This document shows, piece by piece, positions 1 to 8,274 of a stretch of DNA of 53,043 bases. The notes beneath the pieces are model-generated. The model saw nothing but the letters and a program-made list of their open reading frames with translations, had not been told where the DNA came from and searched no databases. Numbering within the stretch: the stretch's first letter is position 1; each line of letters begins with the position of its first letter. The DNA is from DATAPE01 sp034667525. Lineage in GTDB: Bacteria; Actinomycetota; CADDZG01; WHSQ01. The stretch covers positions 1-53,043 of the forward strand of contig JAXDJO010000040.1 in assembly GCA_034667525.1 (NCBI GenBank), written 5' to 3'. The position numbers were made by a program, and so were the translations under genes.

Positions 1-10
1 ATCCGCACCG

Positions 11-925
11 TTGCCGGGGGGCCCATCCGAGGGCGCTACCGTCATCCAGGCCCGCAGCCCCCGTCAGCTCTTCTGGATCCGCTTCAAGCAAGACAAGCTA
101 GCCATCGCAGGTGGTCTTGCCATCGTCTTCATGGTCCTGATGGCCATCTTGGCCCCGTTCTGGGCGCACATCGTCCACCACCCCTTCGACAAGATCTACA
201 TCCGCACCCGTACCAACTCTTTCGGCATCCCCCTGGGGCCCGACAAGCAGTTCTGGTTCGGCTCGGACGATCTCGGACGGGATCTGTTCGTCCGGGTCCT
301 CTACGGAGCCCGGGTTTCCCTGCGGGTCGCCTTCATCGCCACCGGCTTCGAGATGCTGTTCGGCGTTCTCGCCGGGCTCGTCACCGGCTATCGCAGGGGG
401 TGGGTCGACACCGTCATCTCCCGCATCATGGATCTCGTCCTCTCGATCCCGTTCCTGCTTCTGGGGATCGCACTGGCCGTAGCGGTCGGCCCCAGCGAGG
501 GTCTCGTGGTCTTCCTCATCTCGTTCTTCGGCTGGCCCTACATCGCCCGCATCGTCAGAGGTCAGGTGCTCTCGCTGCGGGAGTCCCAGTTCGTCGAAGC
601 GGCGCAGTCCTTGGGTGCGTCCTCGAGCTGGATCATGTTCAAAGAGATCCTGCCCAACCTGGTCGCGCCGATCCTTATCTATTCGACCTTGATCATCCCC
701 GTAAACATCCTCGGAGAGGCCAGTCTGTCCTTCCTGGGCGTCGGGATCCAGGAGCCACAAGCCTCGTGGGGAAAGATGCTGTCCACCGCCACGGACTACG
801 TGGCCAACGGCGTCGCCTGGTGGTTTATGGCGTTCCCCGGACTGGCTCTGTTCATCACCGTTCTGGGCTTCAACCTCCTGGGAGACGGTCTCCGGGACGC
901 GCTTGACCCGCGCACCGGACGATAG
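11..925 (+). CDS. Peptide ABC transporter permease, DppC/OppC type
   Basis: Inner-membrane channel subunit of a dipeptide/oligopeptide importer. About six hydrophobic segments are visible: an N-terminal anchor near residues 30-50, a periplasmic stretch containing FGSDDLGRDLF (typical of DppC), then a cluster of helices from residue 105 onward. The EAA loop that contacts the ATPases lies near residues 196-216, beginning EAAQSLGASSS. The C terminus with ASWGKML and LGDGLRDALDPR is typical of the family. The nearest in-frame start is TTG at position 11, but the frame is open to the window edge, so the true start may lie upstream. It is the first visible gene of a five-gene importer cluster. The binding protein gene follows after about 80 bases. 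Confidence 0.9.
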   Translation: MPGGPSEGATVIQARSPRQLFWIRFKQDKLAIAGGLAIVFMVLMAILAPFWAHIVHHPFDKIYIRTRTNSFGIPLGPDKQFWFGSDDLGRDLFVRVLYGARVSLRVAFIATGFEMLFGVLAGLVTGYRRGWVDTVISRIMDLVLSIPFLLLGIALAVAVGPSEGLVVFLISFFGWPYIARIVRGQVLSLRESQFVEAAQSLGASSSWIMFKEILPNLVAPILIYSTLIIPVNILGEASLSFLGVGIQEPQASWGKMLSTATDYVANGVAWWFMAFPGLALFITVLGFNLLGDGLRDALDPRTGR

Positions 926-1008
926 GAGAGGGGGGTCAGGTAGCCGGGTAGTCGAACTGCACCATCTTGCAAGCAGTTGCATGTCAGCCAAGAGAAGAGG
1001 AGAACGAT

Positions 1009-2796
1009 TTGTTAAAGGGAAAGAGATTTTTGGGCGGCCTAGGACTGCTGTTGGTGGTCGCCATGGTAAGCGTGGCCTGCGGCAGCAGCGGACCTACCAA
1101 CAACGGAAAAGGCACCGCCGCCAATACGTCGGCCCAGGTTTATGGAGGCAAGGCCACCAAGGGCGGAATTCTGAAGCTTGCGTCCGTGGGAGATACCGAC
1201 TTCATGGATCCCGGGCAGGCTTATACGGTCACATTCTTCAGCGCGATCGCCCGTCCGACGTTGCGCACGCTGATGACCTATCCGGGTGTGCCCGACCTTG
1301 CTCAGCAGATTGTGCCTACTCCGGACCTGGCGACAGCCGCCGGCCAGCACAACGCTGATAACACCCAGTGGACCTACCACCTCAAGCCCGGCCTGAAGTA
1401 CGGCATGGGCCTCGGTGGCGTCAACGTGCCGGGAGTCACCGGTCAGCCGATCAAGACGTCGGACATCAAGTACGCGATCGAGCGGCTTTACAACCCGTCG
1501 GTTGGTGCCGGTTACGCGTTCTACTACGACAACATCGTGGGTTCGGCCAAGTGCAAGAAGGCCGCGGCCTATGGCTGTCAGCTCTCCGGCATCACGACGC
1601 CGGATCAGAACACCATCGTGTTCAACCTGTCGAAGCCGACGGGTGACTGGGACATGCGTATGACGATGCCGGCAACGACTCCGGTGCCCCAGAGCGTCGC
1701 GTCGAAGTACGACAAGACCAAGGACTCGGACTACGACAGCCACGTCGTTTCGAACGGCCCCTACTACGTCGCCAAGTACACCCCCGGCGAGCAGATCATC
1801 ATGAAGCGAAATAGCACCTGGGATCCCGCTTCGGACCCGAACCGCAAGGCGTACGTCAACGAGATCGACTGGAAAGAAGGTTTCGACAACAACGTCTGTA
1901 ATGCGAAGGTGGCGAACGGCGATTACGACTTGGCGGTCGACTGTGTACCGGTCGGTCCGCAGCTCCAAAGCATGTCTCAGCTCGGCAAACGCTTCTTTAA
2001 CGGGCCCGAGCCGTGTACCAGCTACATCTTCCTGAACACCACGGTGAAGCCGTTCGACAACCCGATGGTTCGCCAGGCGGTCAACTACATCGTGGACAAG
2101 GACAACCTGCGGCGTCTTGCCGGTGGTCCTTTGGTCGGGGAGATCGCGACCAGTGTCCTGCCACCGGGCATGGTCGGTGCTCTCAGCGCCAAGCAGTACA
2201 ACCCCTTCCCGTCGGCTGGGAACCGGGGTGACCTGCAGAAGGCCAAGGCCCTCATGAAGCAGGCCGGCTACGCCAGTGGGTTCCACGGAAAGCTGCTATT
2301 CGTGGGTTCTTCCACCGACCCAGGGCCGAAGCAGGTCGAGTCGGTTCGCTCGGACCTCAAGAAGATCGGGATCGACAACCTCCAGATCAAGGAGCTCACA
2401 TACCCCGACTACTACACCCAGTATTACGAGGAGCCGTCGACCAAAACCGCTATAGGCTTCGCAGGATGGTGCGAAGACTTCCCGTCTCCGGACACCTTCC
2501 TCACGCCGCTGCTGTACGGACCGAACATCCTTCCGCACGGCAACAGCAACTACTCGATGATCAATGACCCGTCCTTGAACTCCCTGATCCAGAAGGCCGA
2601 GGCTGCACCGCCCTCCCAGGCGGCTGCTGCTTGGGGAGCTGCCAACAAGAAGGCGACCGAGCTCGCCGTGTGGGTTCCCTTCCGGTGGACTTTCGCCCGT
2701 GTGGTGGTGAGTCCTCGCATGACGAACGCTTACTACGACCAGTACTACGAGAACGTTGACTTCGTGAACTCCGGGGTCAACGGGCAGGGTGCTTAA
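1009..2796 (+). CDS. Peptide ABC transporter substrate-binding lipoprotein (SBP family 5)
   Basis: Extracellular solute receptor that hands peptides to the permease pair. I chose the TTG at 1009 because AGAGGAG lies at 996-1002, six bases upstream. A longer frame from TTG 967 would put a non-hydrophobic stretch before the signal. From 1009 the protein is 595 residues, starting MLKGKRF, then a hydrophobic core and a lipobox VSVAC with Cys24 as the predicted lipidation site, then a Gly/Ser/Thr-rich tether. Family-5 features follow: a GGILKLAS start of the mature fold, YHLKPGLKYG, VSNGPYYV and MVRQAVNYIVDK. It sits between the two permease genes and is followed by a strong stem-loop, a common arrangement for letting a receptor be made in excess. 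Confidence 0.92.
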   Translation: MLKGKRFLGGLGLLLVVAMVSVACGSSGPTNNGKGTAANTSAQVYGGKATKGGILKLASVGDTDFMDPGQAYTVTFFSAIARPTLRTLMTYPGVPDLAQQIVPTPDLATAAGQHNADNTQWTYHLKPGLKYGMGLGGVNVPGVTGQPIKTSDIKYAIERLYNPSVGAGYAFYYDNIVGSAKCKKAAAYGCQLSGITTPDQNTIVFNLSKPTGDWDMRMTMPATTPVPQSVASKYDKTKDSDYDSHVVSNGPYYVAKYTPGEQIIMKRNSTWDPASDPNRKAYVNEIDWKEGFDNNVCNAKVANGDYDLAVDCVPVGPQLQSMSQLGKRFFNGPEPCTSYIFLNTTVKPFDNPMVRQAVNYIVDKDNLRRLAGGPLVGEIATSVLPPGMVGALSAKQYNPFPSAGNRGDLQKAKALMKQAGYASGFHGKLLFVGSSTDPGPKQVESVRSDLKKIGIDNLQIKELTYPDYYTQYYEEPSTKTAIGFAGWCEDFPSPDTFLTPLLYGPNILPHGNSNYSMINDPSLNSLIQKAEAAPPSQAAAAWGAANKKATELAVWVPFRWTFARVVVSPRMTNAYYDQYYENVDFVNSGVNGQGA

Positions 2797-2867
2797 GGGA
2801 GCTAAAGGCAAGACGAGGATCGACGGTGTTCTGATCGATCCTTACGGCAGCACGTTTTAGAGAGGTG

Positions 2868-2895
2868 GGCTCGGGAGCGTTACCGCTCCCGAGCC
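2868..2895 (+). terminator. Perfect 12-bp intercistronic stem-loop after the binding-protein gene
   Basis: GGCTCGGGAGCG at 2868-2879 and CGCTCCCGAGCC at 2884-2895 are exact reverse complements around a 4-base loop, TTAC. No run of T follows, so it is not a classical intrinsic terminator. In binding-protein operons such hairpins often protect the upstream mRNA from 3' decay or cause partial termination. Either role fits here (inference). Confidence 0.65.
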
Positions 2896-2966
2896 GCCTA
2901 GCTCTCAGAGAGCCGTAGACTTTCCAGACCAGCAATCATCCCGACCACGACTGGGGGATCTAGAGC

Positions 2967-3944
2967 ATGGGCCAATATGTGATCAGGCGCTTGTTGTGGG
3001 CTTTCGTCATGCTTTTTCTAGTCGTGGCCGTGGTTTTCGTGATCTTCTTCGTTCTTCCCGGTGGCGCAGGCCACACGCGCGCCGGCGGCAAGTACCCACC
3101 GCTGGCATACATGATCGCCGGGAAGCATCCGCTGCCGGGAACGGTCGCGGCGGTGGTGCACCGCTTGGGCCTCGATCAGCCGCTCTACGTGCAGTTCGGA
3201 AAATACGTCGGTAACGCTTTGCGGGGGAACTTCGGCTACTCCTATCAGACCCATGAACAGGTCACATCCGCCATCCTCCGCCGGCTTCCTCCAACCATGG
3301 GCCTCGCCATCGGAGCGTCCATCATCTGGTTGCTCATGGGTTGCGCCATCGGTGTCGTCTCGGCCCTGAAGAGGCGATCCTTCATTGACCGTGCCTCGAT
3401 GTTCTTTGCGCTGGCGGGAGTGTCTTTGCCGACCTTCTGGCTCGGCCTGATGGCGGTGTTCTTCTTTGACGCCCGTCTGCGCATCTACAACACGGGCGAC
3501 TACGTGGGGATCACCCAAAATCCGTGGGGGTGGCTCAAGATCATGTGGCTGCCCTGGTTGGTGCTCGCCCTCGTGTCGGCGGCGATCTATACGAGGATGG
3601 TCCGGGGAAACATGCTCGACGTGGCGAGCGAGGACTACATCCGAACGGCGCGATCCAAGGGGTTGAAGGAGCGCTCCGTCATACGCCACGAGCTCCGTAG
3701 CGCGCTCACACCGGTCGTAACCATGTATGGATTGGACCTGGGGATCCTATTGGGGGGTGCGATCATCACCGAGCACATCTTCAACATCCCAGGGATAGGT
3801 GCCTTTGCTGTGTCCGCTATCGCGGCCCAAAATCTGCCGGTGATCCTGGGGACCACCGTGATGGCCGCCTTCTTCGTGATCATGGCCAACCTCGTGGTGG
3901 ACGTGGTCTATGCCTTCTTGGACCCACGCGTCGCCTACTCCTAG
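2967..3944 (+). CDS. Peptide ABC transporter permease, DppB/OppB type
   Basis: Second channel subunit of the importer, 325 residues, close to the usual DppB length. The N terminus MGQYVIRRLLWAF leads directly into the first membrane helix. Next comes the family sequence LGLDQPLYVQFGKYVGNALRG in the periplasmic loop and four to five more helices. The EAA loop is represented by DYIRTARSKGLKERSVIRHELRSAL near residues 213-237, where the coupling helix contacts the ATPases. The end, VVDVVYAFLDPRVAYS, is typical of the family. It starts 170 bases after the binding protein and is followed after 6 bases by the first ATPase gene, so the last three importer genes are probably one translational unit. 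Confidence 0.93.
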   Translation: MGQYVIRRLLWAFVMLFLVVAVVFVIFFVLPGGAGHTRAGGKYPPLAYMIAGKHPLPGTVAAVVHRLGLDQPLYVQFGKYVGNALRGNFGYSYQTHEQVTSAILRRLPPTMGLAIGASIIWLLMGCAIGVVSALKRRSFIDRASMFFALAGVSLPTFWLGLMAVFFFDARLRIYNTGDYVGITQNPWGWLKIMWLPWLVLALVSAAIYTRMVRGNMLDVASEDYIRTARSKGLKERSVIRHELRSALTPVVTMYGLDLGILLGGAIITEHIFNIPGIGAFAVSAIAAQNLPVILGTTVMAAFFVIMANLVVDVVYAFLDPRVAYS

Positions 3945-3950
3945 GTTTCC

Positions 3951-5021
3951 ATGATCTCTGAAAATCAAATAGGCTCCACTTCAATGGCTCAGGGCGAGGT
4001 CCTCCTCGAGGTCAAGGATCTTCACGTCCACTTCCCTACGCCCGATGGAATTGTGAAGGCCGTCGACGGACTCAGCTTCGCGGTTCACCGCGGAGAAACC
4101 TTCGGCATAGTCGGCGAGTCCGGATCGGGCAAGAGCGTGACCAACCTCACCGCCCTCGGCCTTATCAATATGAAGTCAGCGCACGTGACCGGCGAGATCA
4201 TCTTCTTGGGACGCGACCTCCTGAAATTGGATAAGGAAGAGTTGCGCAAGGTGCGCGGGAAAGACCTCGCCATGATCTTCCAGGATCCGTTCGCATGCCT
4301 GCACCCGTTCTACCGAGTGGGCGATCAGATCGTCGAGGCCATCCTCTGTCACGATTCGGTCTCGAAGAAGATCGCTACCGATCGGACGGTGGAGCTTCTT
4401 GCGGCTGTCGGGATACCCCGCCCGCGGGAGCGCTTTCGGGATTATCCACACCAGTACTCAGGCGGGATGCGTCAGCGGGCCATGATCGCCATGGCGCTCG
4501 TCCACAATCCCGATCTGCTGATCGCCGATGAGCCGACCACGGCGCTCGACGTAACCGTTCAAGCTCAGATTCTGGAATTGATCGAGAAGGTCAAGCAGGA
4601 CTTCAACATCGGCGTCATCTTGATCACGCACGACTTGGGCGTCATTGCCGATGTGGCTCAGACCGTGATGGTGATGTACGCAGGACGCGGAATGGAGATC
4701 GGAGGGCGTGACCTCCTGTTCACCAATCCGCTGCACCCCTACACATGGGGCTTGCTCGAATCGATACCGAACGTGACCCAGAAGGGGACCCGGCTGGTGC
4801 CGATCGAAGGTTCCCCTCCCTCCCTGATCAACGTGCCCCCGGGTTGTCCGTTCCATCCTCGTTGTCCCCACCGGTTCGAACCCTGCGACAAGGAGATACC
4901 CGAGCTGATGGATCGTGGAGGGGGACATCCAGAAGCCTGCCATCTCACCGACGGGGACAAGAAGCGCTTGTGGGCCCAGAGAGAGGAGCGGAGGCGAGTG
5001 GTGAAAGCCGCCGCCTCATGA
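3951..5021 (+). CDS. Peptide ABC transporter ATPase, DppD/OppD type
   Basis: Cytoplasmic ATPase that powers peptide uptake with its partner downstream. Visible motifs are Walker A GESGSGKS, the Q-loop in MIFQDPFACLHP, the signature YSGGMRQR, Walker B LLIADEPTTALD and the switch His in ITHDLGV. The C-terminal oligopeptide-importer extension contains the Cys-rich segment CPFHPRCP with further Cys residues. In some family members this region is reported to hold an iron-sulfur cluster. Two starts are possible, ATG 3951 and ATG 3984 (MAQGEVLLEV). Neither has a strong ribosome binding site, and 3984 gives a more family-like N terminus. Its stop overlaps the start of a 19-codon mini-ORF (ATGA at 5018-5021). 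Confidence 0.93.
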   Translation: MISENQIGSTSMAQGEVLLEVKDLHVHFPTPDGIVKAVDGLSFAVHRGETFGIVGESGSGKSVTNLTALGLINMKSAHVTGEIIFLGRDLLKLDKEELRKVRGKDLAMIFQDPFACLHPFYRVGDQIVEAILCHDSVSKKIATDRTVELLAAVGIPRPRERFRDYPHQYSGGMRQRAMIAMALVHNPDLLIADEPTTALDVTVQAQILELIEKVKQDFNIGVILITHDLGVIADVAQTVMVMYAGRGMEIGGRDLLFTNPLHPYTWGLLESIPNVTQKGTRLVPIEGSPPSLINVPPGCPFHPRCPHRFEPCDKEIPELMDRGGGHPEACHLTDGDKKRLWAQREERRRVVKAAAS

Positions 5022-5077
5022 CATTCCTGTTACGGCTCGAGGATGATCGGAGACGATTGGTGGAAGCCGCGTCATGA
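5018..5077 (+). CDS. Candidate 19-residue coupling mini-ORF between the two ATPase genes
   Basis: ATG at 5018 overlaps the stop of the upstream ATPase gene (ATGA). The frame runs 19 codons and ends with a TGA at 5075-5077 that overlaps the ATG of the downstream ATPase gene (ATGA again). Its last residues, RRRLVEAAS, resemble the C-terminal RRRVVKAAAS of the upstream ATPase. At DNA level a roughly 30-base segment before each ATGA is repeated imperfectly about 60 bases apart. It may therefore be the relic of a small tandem duplication that still passes ribosomes from one gene to the next. No peptide function can be claimed. Confidence 0.35.
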   Translation: MTFLLRLEDDRRRLVEAAS

Positions 5078-6159
5078 CCGAGACGTTCACTGCAGCCCAG
5101 ACGGAGGCGGCAAGACATAGCGTCGAGCCGCTGTTGCGGGCCGAAGGTTTGGTCAAGAACTTCCCCATCACCAAAGGGATCATCTTTCAGAGAGAGGTTG
5201 CGGCGGTCCACGCCGTTGACGGTGTCGATTTCGAGATCTATCCAGGCGAGACGCTTGGGTTGGTGGGCGAGTCCGGCTGTGGCAAGTCCACGACCGCTCG
5301 CCTCATCACGAAGCTGATCCCGCTTACTTCGGGGAGCATCTGGTTCGAAGGCAAAGACATCTCGAAGATGAACAACCGGCAGATCCGGCCTCTTCGCCGC
5401 GAGATGCAGATGATCTTCCAGGACCCTTACGCGTCGCTAAACCCCCGCAAGACGGTGGGCACGATCATCGGCACGCCCTACAAGATCCATAAGACCGAGG
5501 GCGACACCAAGAAGCGGGTGCAGGACTTGATGGACCGCGTCGGTCTCAACCCCGAGCACTACAACCGCTACCCGCACGAGTTTTCCGGTGGGCAGCGCCA
5601 ACGCATCGGTGTGGCGAGGGCTCTGGCGCTGAGGCCAAAGCTCATTGTCTGCGACGAGCCGGTCTCGGCCCTCGATGTCTCCATCCAGGCGCAGATTCTC
5701 AACCTCCTGGAAGACCTTCAGAGCGAGTTCAATCTCACCTATCTGTTCATCTCTCATGACCTCGGCGTAGTGCGGCATATCTCGGATCGCATCGCGGTGA
5801 TGTATCTCGGCCGCATCGTGGAGCTGGCCGACGCGGTCGACCTCTACGACAATCCCAAGCATCCCTATACCGCGTCCCTGCTGTCGGCTGTGCCCAAGGG
5901 CTACGAGGCCGCCGGCGCGGCCCTCACGAACCGGATAACGCTAAAGGGCGACGTTCCCTCGCCGATCGATCCCCCCTCCGGCTGTCCGTTCCACCCCCGT
6001 TGCCCCAAGGCGCGCATCGTTTCCGGCAGCGACACCGAGGTGCCCGAGAATTGCAAGAACGAGATGCCGCCCTTCGGCGAGCTGGGCACTGATCACTACG
6101 CCGCCTGCTGGTATCCCGCCGGAGAGGGCGACGACCTGCAAGAGGCAGCCCACGCCTGA
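5074..6159 (+). CDS. Peptide ABC transporter ATPase, DppF/OppF type
   Basis: Second ATPase of the importer, 361 residues. Motifs: Walker A GESGCGKST, Q-loop MIFQDPYASLNPR, signature FSGGQRQRIGVARAL, Walker B LIVCDEPVSALD and switch His ISHDLGV. The C-terminal extension contains PSGCPFHPRCPKA and several Cys residues, as in its partner. The sequence after the Q-loop, ASLNPRKTVG, is characteristic of DppF/OppF as opposed to DppD. The start is the ATG at 5074, overlapping the stop of the preceding mini-ORF. It is the last importer subunit; a DUF1028 gene follows after 70 bases on the same strand. Confidence 0.93.
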   Translation: MTETFTAAQTEAARHSVEPLLRAEGLVKNFPITKGIIFQREVAAVHAVDGVDFEIYPGETLGLVGESGCGKSTTARLITKLIPLTSGSIWFEGKDISKMNNRQIRPLRREMQMIFQDPYASLNPRKTVGTIIGTPYKIHKTEGDTKKRVQDLMDRVGLNPEHYNRYPHEFSGGQRQRIGVARALALRPKLIVCDEPVSALDVSIQAQILNLLEDLQSEFNLTYLFISHDLGVVRHISDRIAVMYLGRIVELADAVDLYDNPKHPYTASLLSAVPKGYEAAGAALTNRITLKGDVPSPIDPPSGCPFHPRCPKARIVSGSDTEVPENCKNEMPPFGELGTDHYAACWYPAGEGDDLQEAAHA

Positions 6160-6229
6160 CCGATTCTTTGCGAGCTCAGCCACGCCTCACGTGGTTGCTC
6201 GACCACAAAGTTGTGCTGTGGCCGCCTAG

Positions 6230-7093
6230 ATGACCTTTTCAATCGTTGCTCGCGACGAGAGGGGCTCCACCCCGGAGTGGGGGGTCGCAGTTGCCTCCAA
6301 GTTCCTGGCGGTCGGCAACGTCGTTTCCTGGGCCCGGGCCGGGGTCGGAGCTATCGCCACGCAAGCTCTGGCGAACCTGGCATATGGGGCCGACGGGCTG
6401 TCGATGTTGGAGCAGGGAAGCGACGCAGCAACTGCAGTCACTTCACTGACACAAGCGGACGGCGAGCGGGAGCAGCGCCAGCTTGGCATCGTCGACCGCG
6501 CGGGGCGGCCGGCGACATTTACGGGTGCCGAATGCTTCGATTGGGCTGGGGGTCGCACCGGCGAGGGCTACTGCTGTCAGGGCAACATCCTGGCCGGTCC
6601 GGGAGTGGTCGATACGTTGGCGGAAACGTTCGAAGCCACCGAGGGAGAGTTCGCGGTGCGATTGCTGGCGGCGCTGCTGGCGGCGGACCGCGCCGGAGGA
6701 GATCGCCGGGGTCGCCAATCGGCAGCGATATTGATCGTCAGAGAAGGCGGAGGCTACGGTGGCGGCAGCGACAAAGCGGTGGATCTGCGCGTCGATGACC
6801 ACCTCGATCCGATCCCGGAGTTACAACGACTCTTCTCGTTGCACCGGCTCTATTTCCCTCGGCCGGAGGATCTGGAGTTCATCGATGTGGATCCCGACGT
6901 CGCGGGTGAGTTACGCAACTTGCTCTCTCGTCTTGGGTATAAGGCGGGTACCGGAGCCGGTGCCTACGACGATGCCCTTAAGAAGGCGCTGTACGGATAC
7001 GTCGGTACCGAGAATCTAGAGGAACGATGGAGCGACGAAGCCATGGTCGAATTGAGCGTTCTGGAGCATCTGCGCGCCAAAGCGCGCGATTAA
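6230..7093 (+). CDS. DUF1028 protein with C-terminal peptidoglycan-binding-like domain
   Basis: 287 residues. The N-terminal ~200 residues match the DUF1028 family: MTFSIVARD start, EWGVAVASKF, a Gly/Ala-rich central part, and GSDKAVDLRVDDH near residue 190. This family is thought to have an Ntn-hydrolase-like fold, but its substrate is unknown. The last ~80 residues (ELRNLLSRLGYKAG through ENLEERW) look like the putative peptidoglycan-binding domain often fused to DUF1028. There is no signal peptide and no clear ribosome binding site. Its position behind a peptide importer suggests processing of an imported peptide or cell-wall fragment (inference). Its stop shares bases with the stop of the convergent larC (TTAA, 7090-7093). 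Confidence 0.8.
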   Translation: MTFSIVARDERGSTPEWGVAVASKFLAVGNVVSWARAGVGAIATQALANLAYGADGLSMLEQGSDAATAVTSLTQADGEREQRQLGIVDRAGRPATFTGAECFDWAGGRTGEGYCCQGNILAGPGVVDTLAETFEATEGEFAVRLLAALLAADRAGGDRRGRQSAAILIVREGGGYGGGSDKAVDLRVDDHLDPIPELQRLFSLHRLYFPRPEDLEFIDVDPDVAGELRNLLSRLGYKAGTGAGAYDDALKKALYGYVGTENLEERWSDEAMVELSVLEHLRAKARD

Positions 7094-8274
7094 TCGTCCA
7101 GGAGAGACTCGTCCATGCTCTTCTGGAGAGCACGAAGGTAGATCTCTTTAGCGGGTAGCCCGGTCGCCCGTGCCGCGGTCAAAACATCCTCGAGCTCGGG
7201 AGATTGATTGATCACGTCGCCGTGACGCGAGCCGATCTTGATGCGGATGCGGTTCCCCTCAACCTCGACCTCGGTCCAGCGACGCTTTGCCACGCTGCGT
7301 TCGACTGCGCTGATCCGCACGCCCAGAGTGGTGGTCTCCCGGAACATGATCTCCAACAGGTGCCATTTCCTGACCGGATCGCATAGAACCGACATGGTGA
7401 CGGCGGGCCGGCCTTTCTTCATGAGGATCGGAGTCACCCACGCGTCGTAAGCCCCCGCATCGAGCAGTGATTCGATGACGTAGGGAACGAGCTCGGATGT
7501 CATGTCGTCGAGATTGGTCTCGATCAAGAGGGTCTCGTTCGTGCTCGAGCCCTCGATGAGTTCGCCAGTGCAGACGCGTAGGACGTTGGGGATGTTGGTT
7601 GAGTCAGCTGCCCCCGCGCCGTAACCCGTGGCTTCCAATCTGATCGGAGGCATGGAGCCGAAGTCATCGGTGAAGACGGAAAGGAGGGCAGCTCCCGTCG
7701 GTGTGATCAGTTCTCTATCGCCGCGTTCGATCAGTCCGGCCCCCCTCGCCTGCAGGATCTCCGTGACGGCGGGAGCAGGAAGGGGCAGGAGCCCGTGCGC
7801 GGTCTCAACCGTGCCAACACCAGTTGCTATCTGAGAGGTAAAAACTCGAGCCGGGAGAAACTCCTCCAAGGCTGCGCAACAACCCACGATGTCCAAGATC
7901 GCATCCAAACTTCCGACCTCATGAAAGACGACTTCGGCGACGGGGATCCCGTGGATCCGGCTCTCGGCATGGGCGAGGACTGCGAACACAGTCTTTGCCC
8001 GTTCTTTGATAGAGGCCTCAATGCCGGCGCCTTCAAGCAGCGAAACGATCTGCTTGTAAGCGCGATGAGATGTGGATTCCTGAACTACCACTTCTGCTCG
8101 GGTGCTTCGCAGAGGTCCGCGCTGCACATCCGAGAGGTGAAAGCTCCAGCCATCGAGAGCCAAAACGCTGAGGTTGTGCCGGACTCGTTCTTCGGATGCG
8201 CCTGCGTCTATCAAGGCGGCCAAGATCATGTCGCCTGAAGCCCCCGAGAAGCAGTCGAAGTAGAGAGCCTTCAA
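7090..8274 (-). CDS. larC: Nickel-pincer cofactor biosynthesis protein LarC
   Basis: Nickel insertase that uses CTP and places nickel in the pincer cofactor (NPN) used by lactate racemase and related enzymes. The start MKALYFDCFSGASGDM and the motifs FHEVGSLDAILDIVG, LPLPAPAV, LIETNLDDMT and TPILMKKGRP are diagnostic. Here the two halves (LarC1 and LarC2), which in Lactobacillus plantarum need a ribosomal frameshift, form one continuous 394-residue frame. The start is TTG at 8274, overlapping the larB stop (TTGA). The gene for the sulfur-transfer partner LarE and the target enzyme are not in this window. Confidence 0.92.
   Translation of the reverse strand: MKALYFDCFSGASGDMILAALIDAGASEERVRHNLSVLALDGWSFHLSDVQRGPLRSTRAEVVVQESTSHRAYKQIVSLLEGAGIEASIKERAKTVFAVLAHAESRIHGIPVAEVVFHEVGSLDAILDIVGCCAALEEFLPARVFTSQIATGVGTVETAHGLLPLPAPAVTEILQARGAGLIERGDRELITPTGAALLSVFTDDFGSMPPIRLEATGYGAGAADSTNIPNVLRVCTGELIEGSSTNETLLIETNLDDMTSELVPYVIESLLDAGAYDAWVTPILMKKGRPAVTMSVLCDPVRKWHLLEIMFRETTTLGVRISAVERSVAKRRWTEVEVEGNRIRIKIGSRHGDVINQSPELEDVLTAARATGLPAKEIYLRALQKSMDESLLDD

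Noticed and set aside
98..991. Minus-strand open frame opposite the first permease gene
   Set aside because: Highly charged, low-complexity translation (many Asp, Gly, Glu, Gln); the opposite strand is a clear DppC-type permease.
1039..2286. Long minus-strand open frame (415 codons) opposite the binding-protein gene
   Set aside because: The translation is rich in Arg, Val, Asp and His with no domain, and the plus strand encodes a clear family-5 binding protein. It is a high-GC antisense shadow.
6180..6229. Small inverted repeats before the DUF1028 gene as an operator
   Set aside because: Only 5-base arms with different spacings; not distinguishable from chance.
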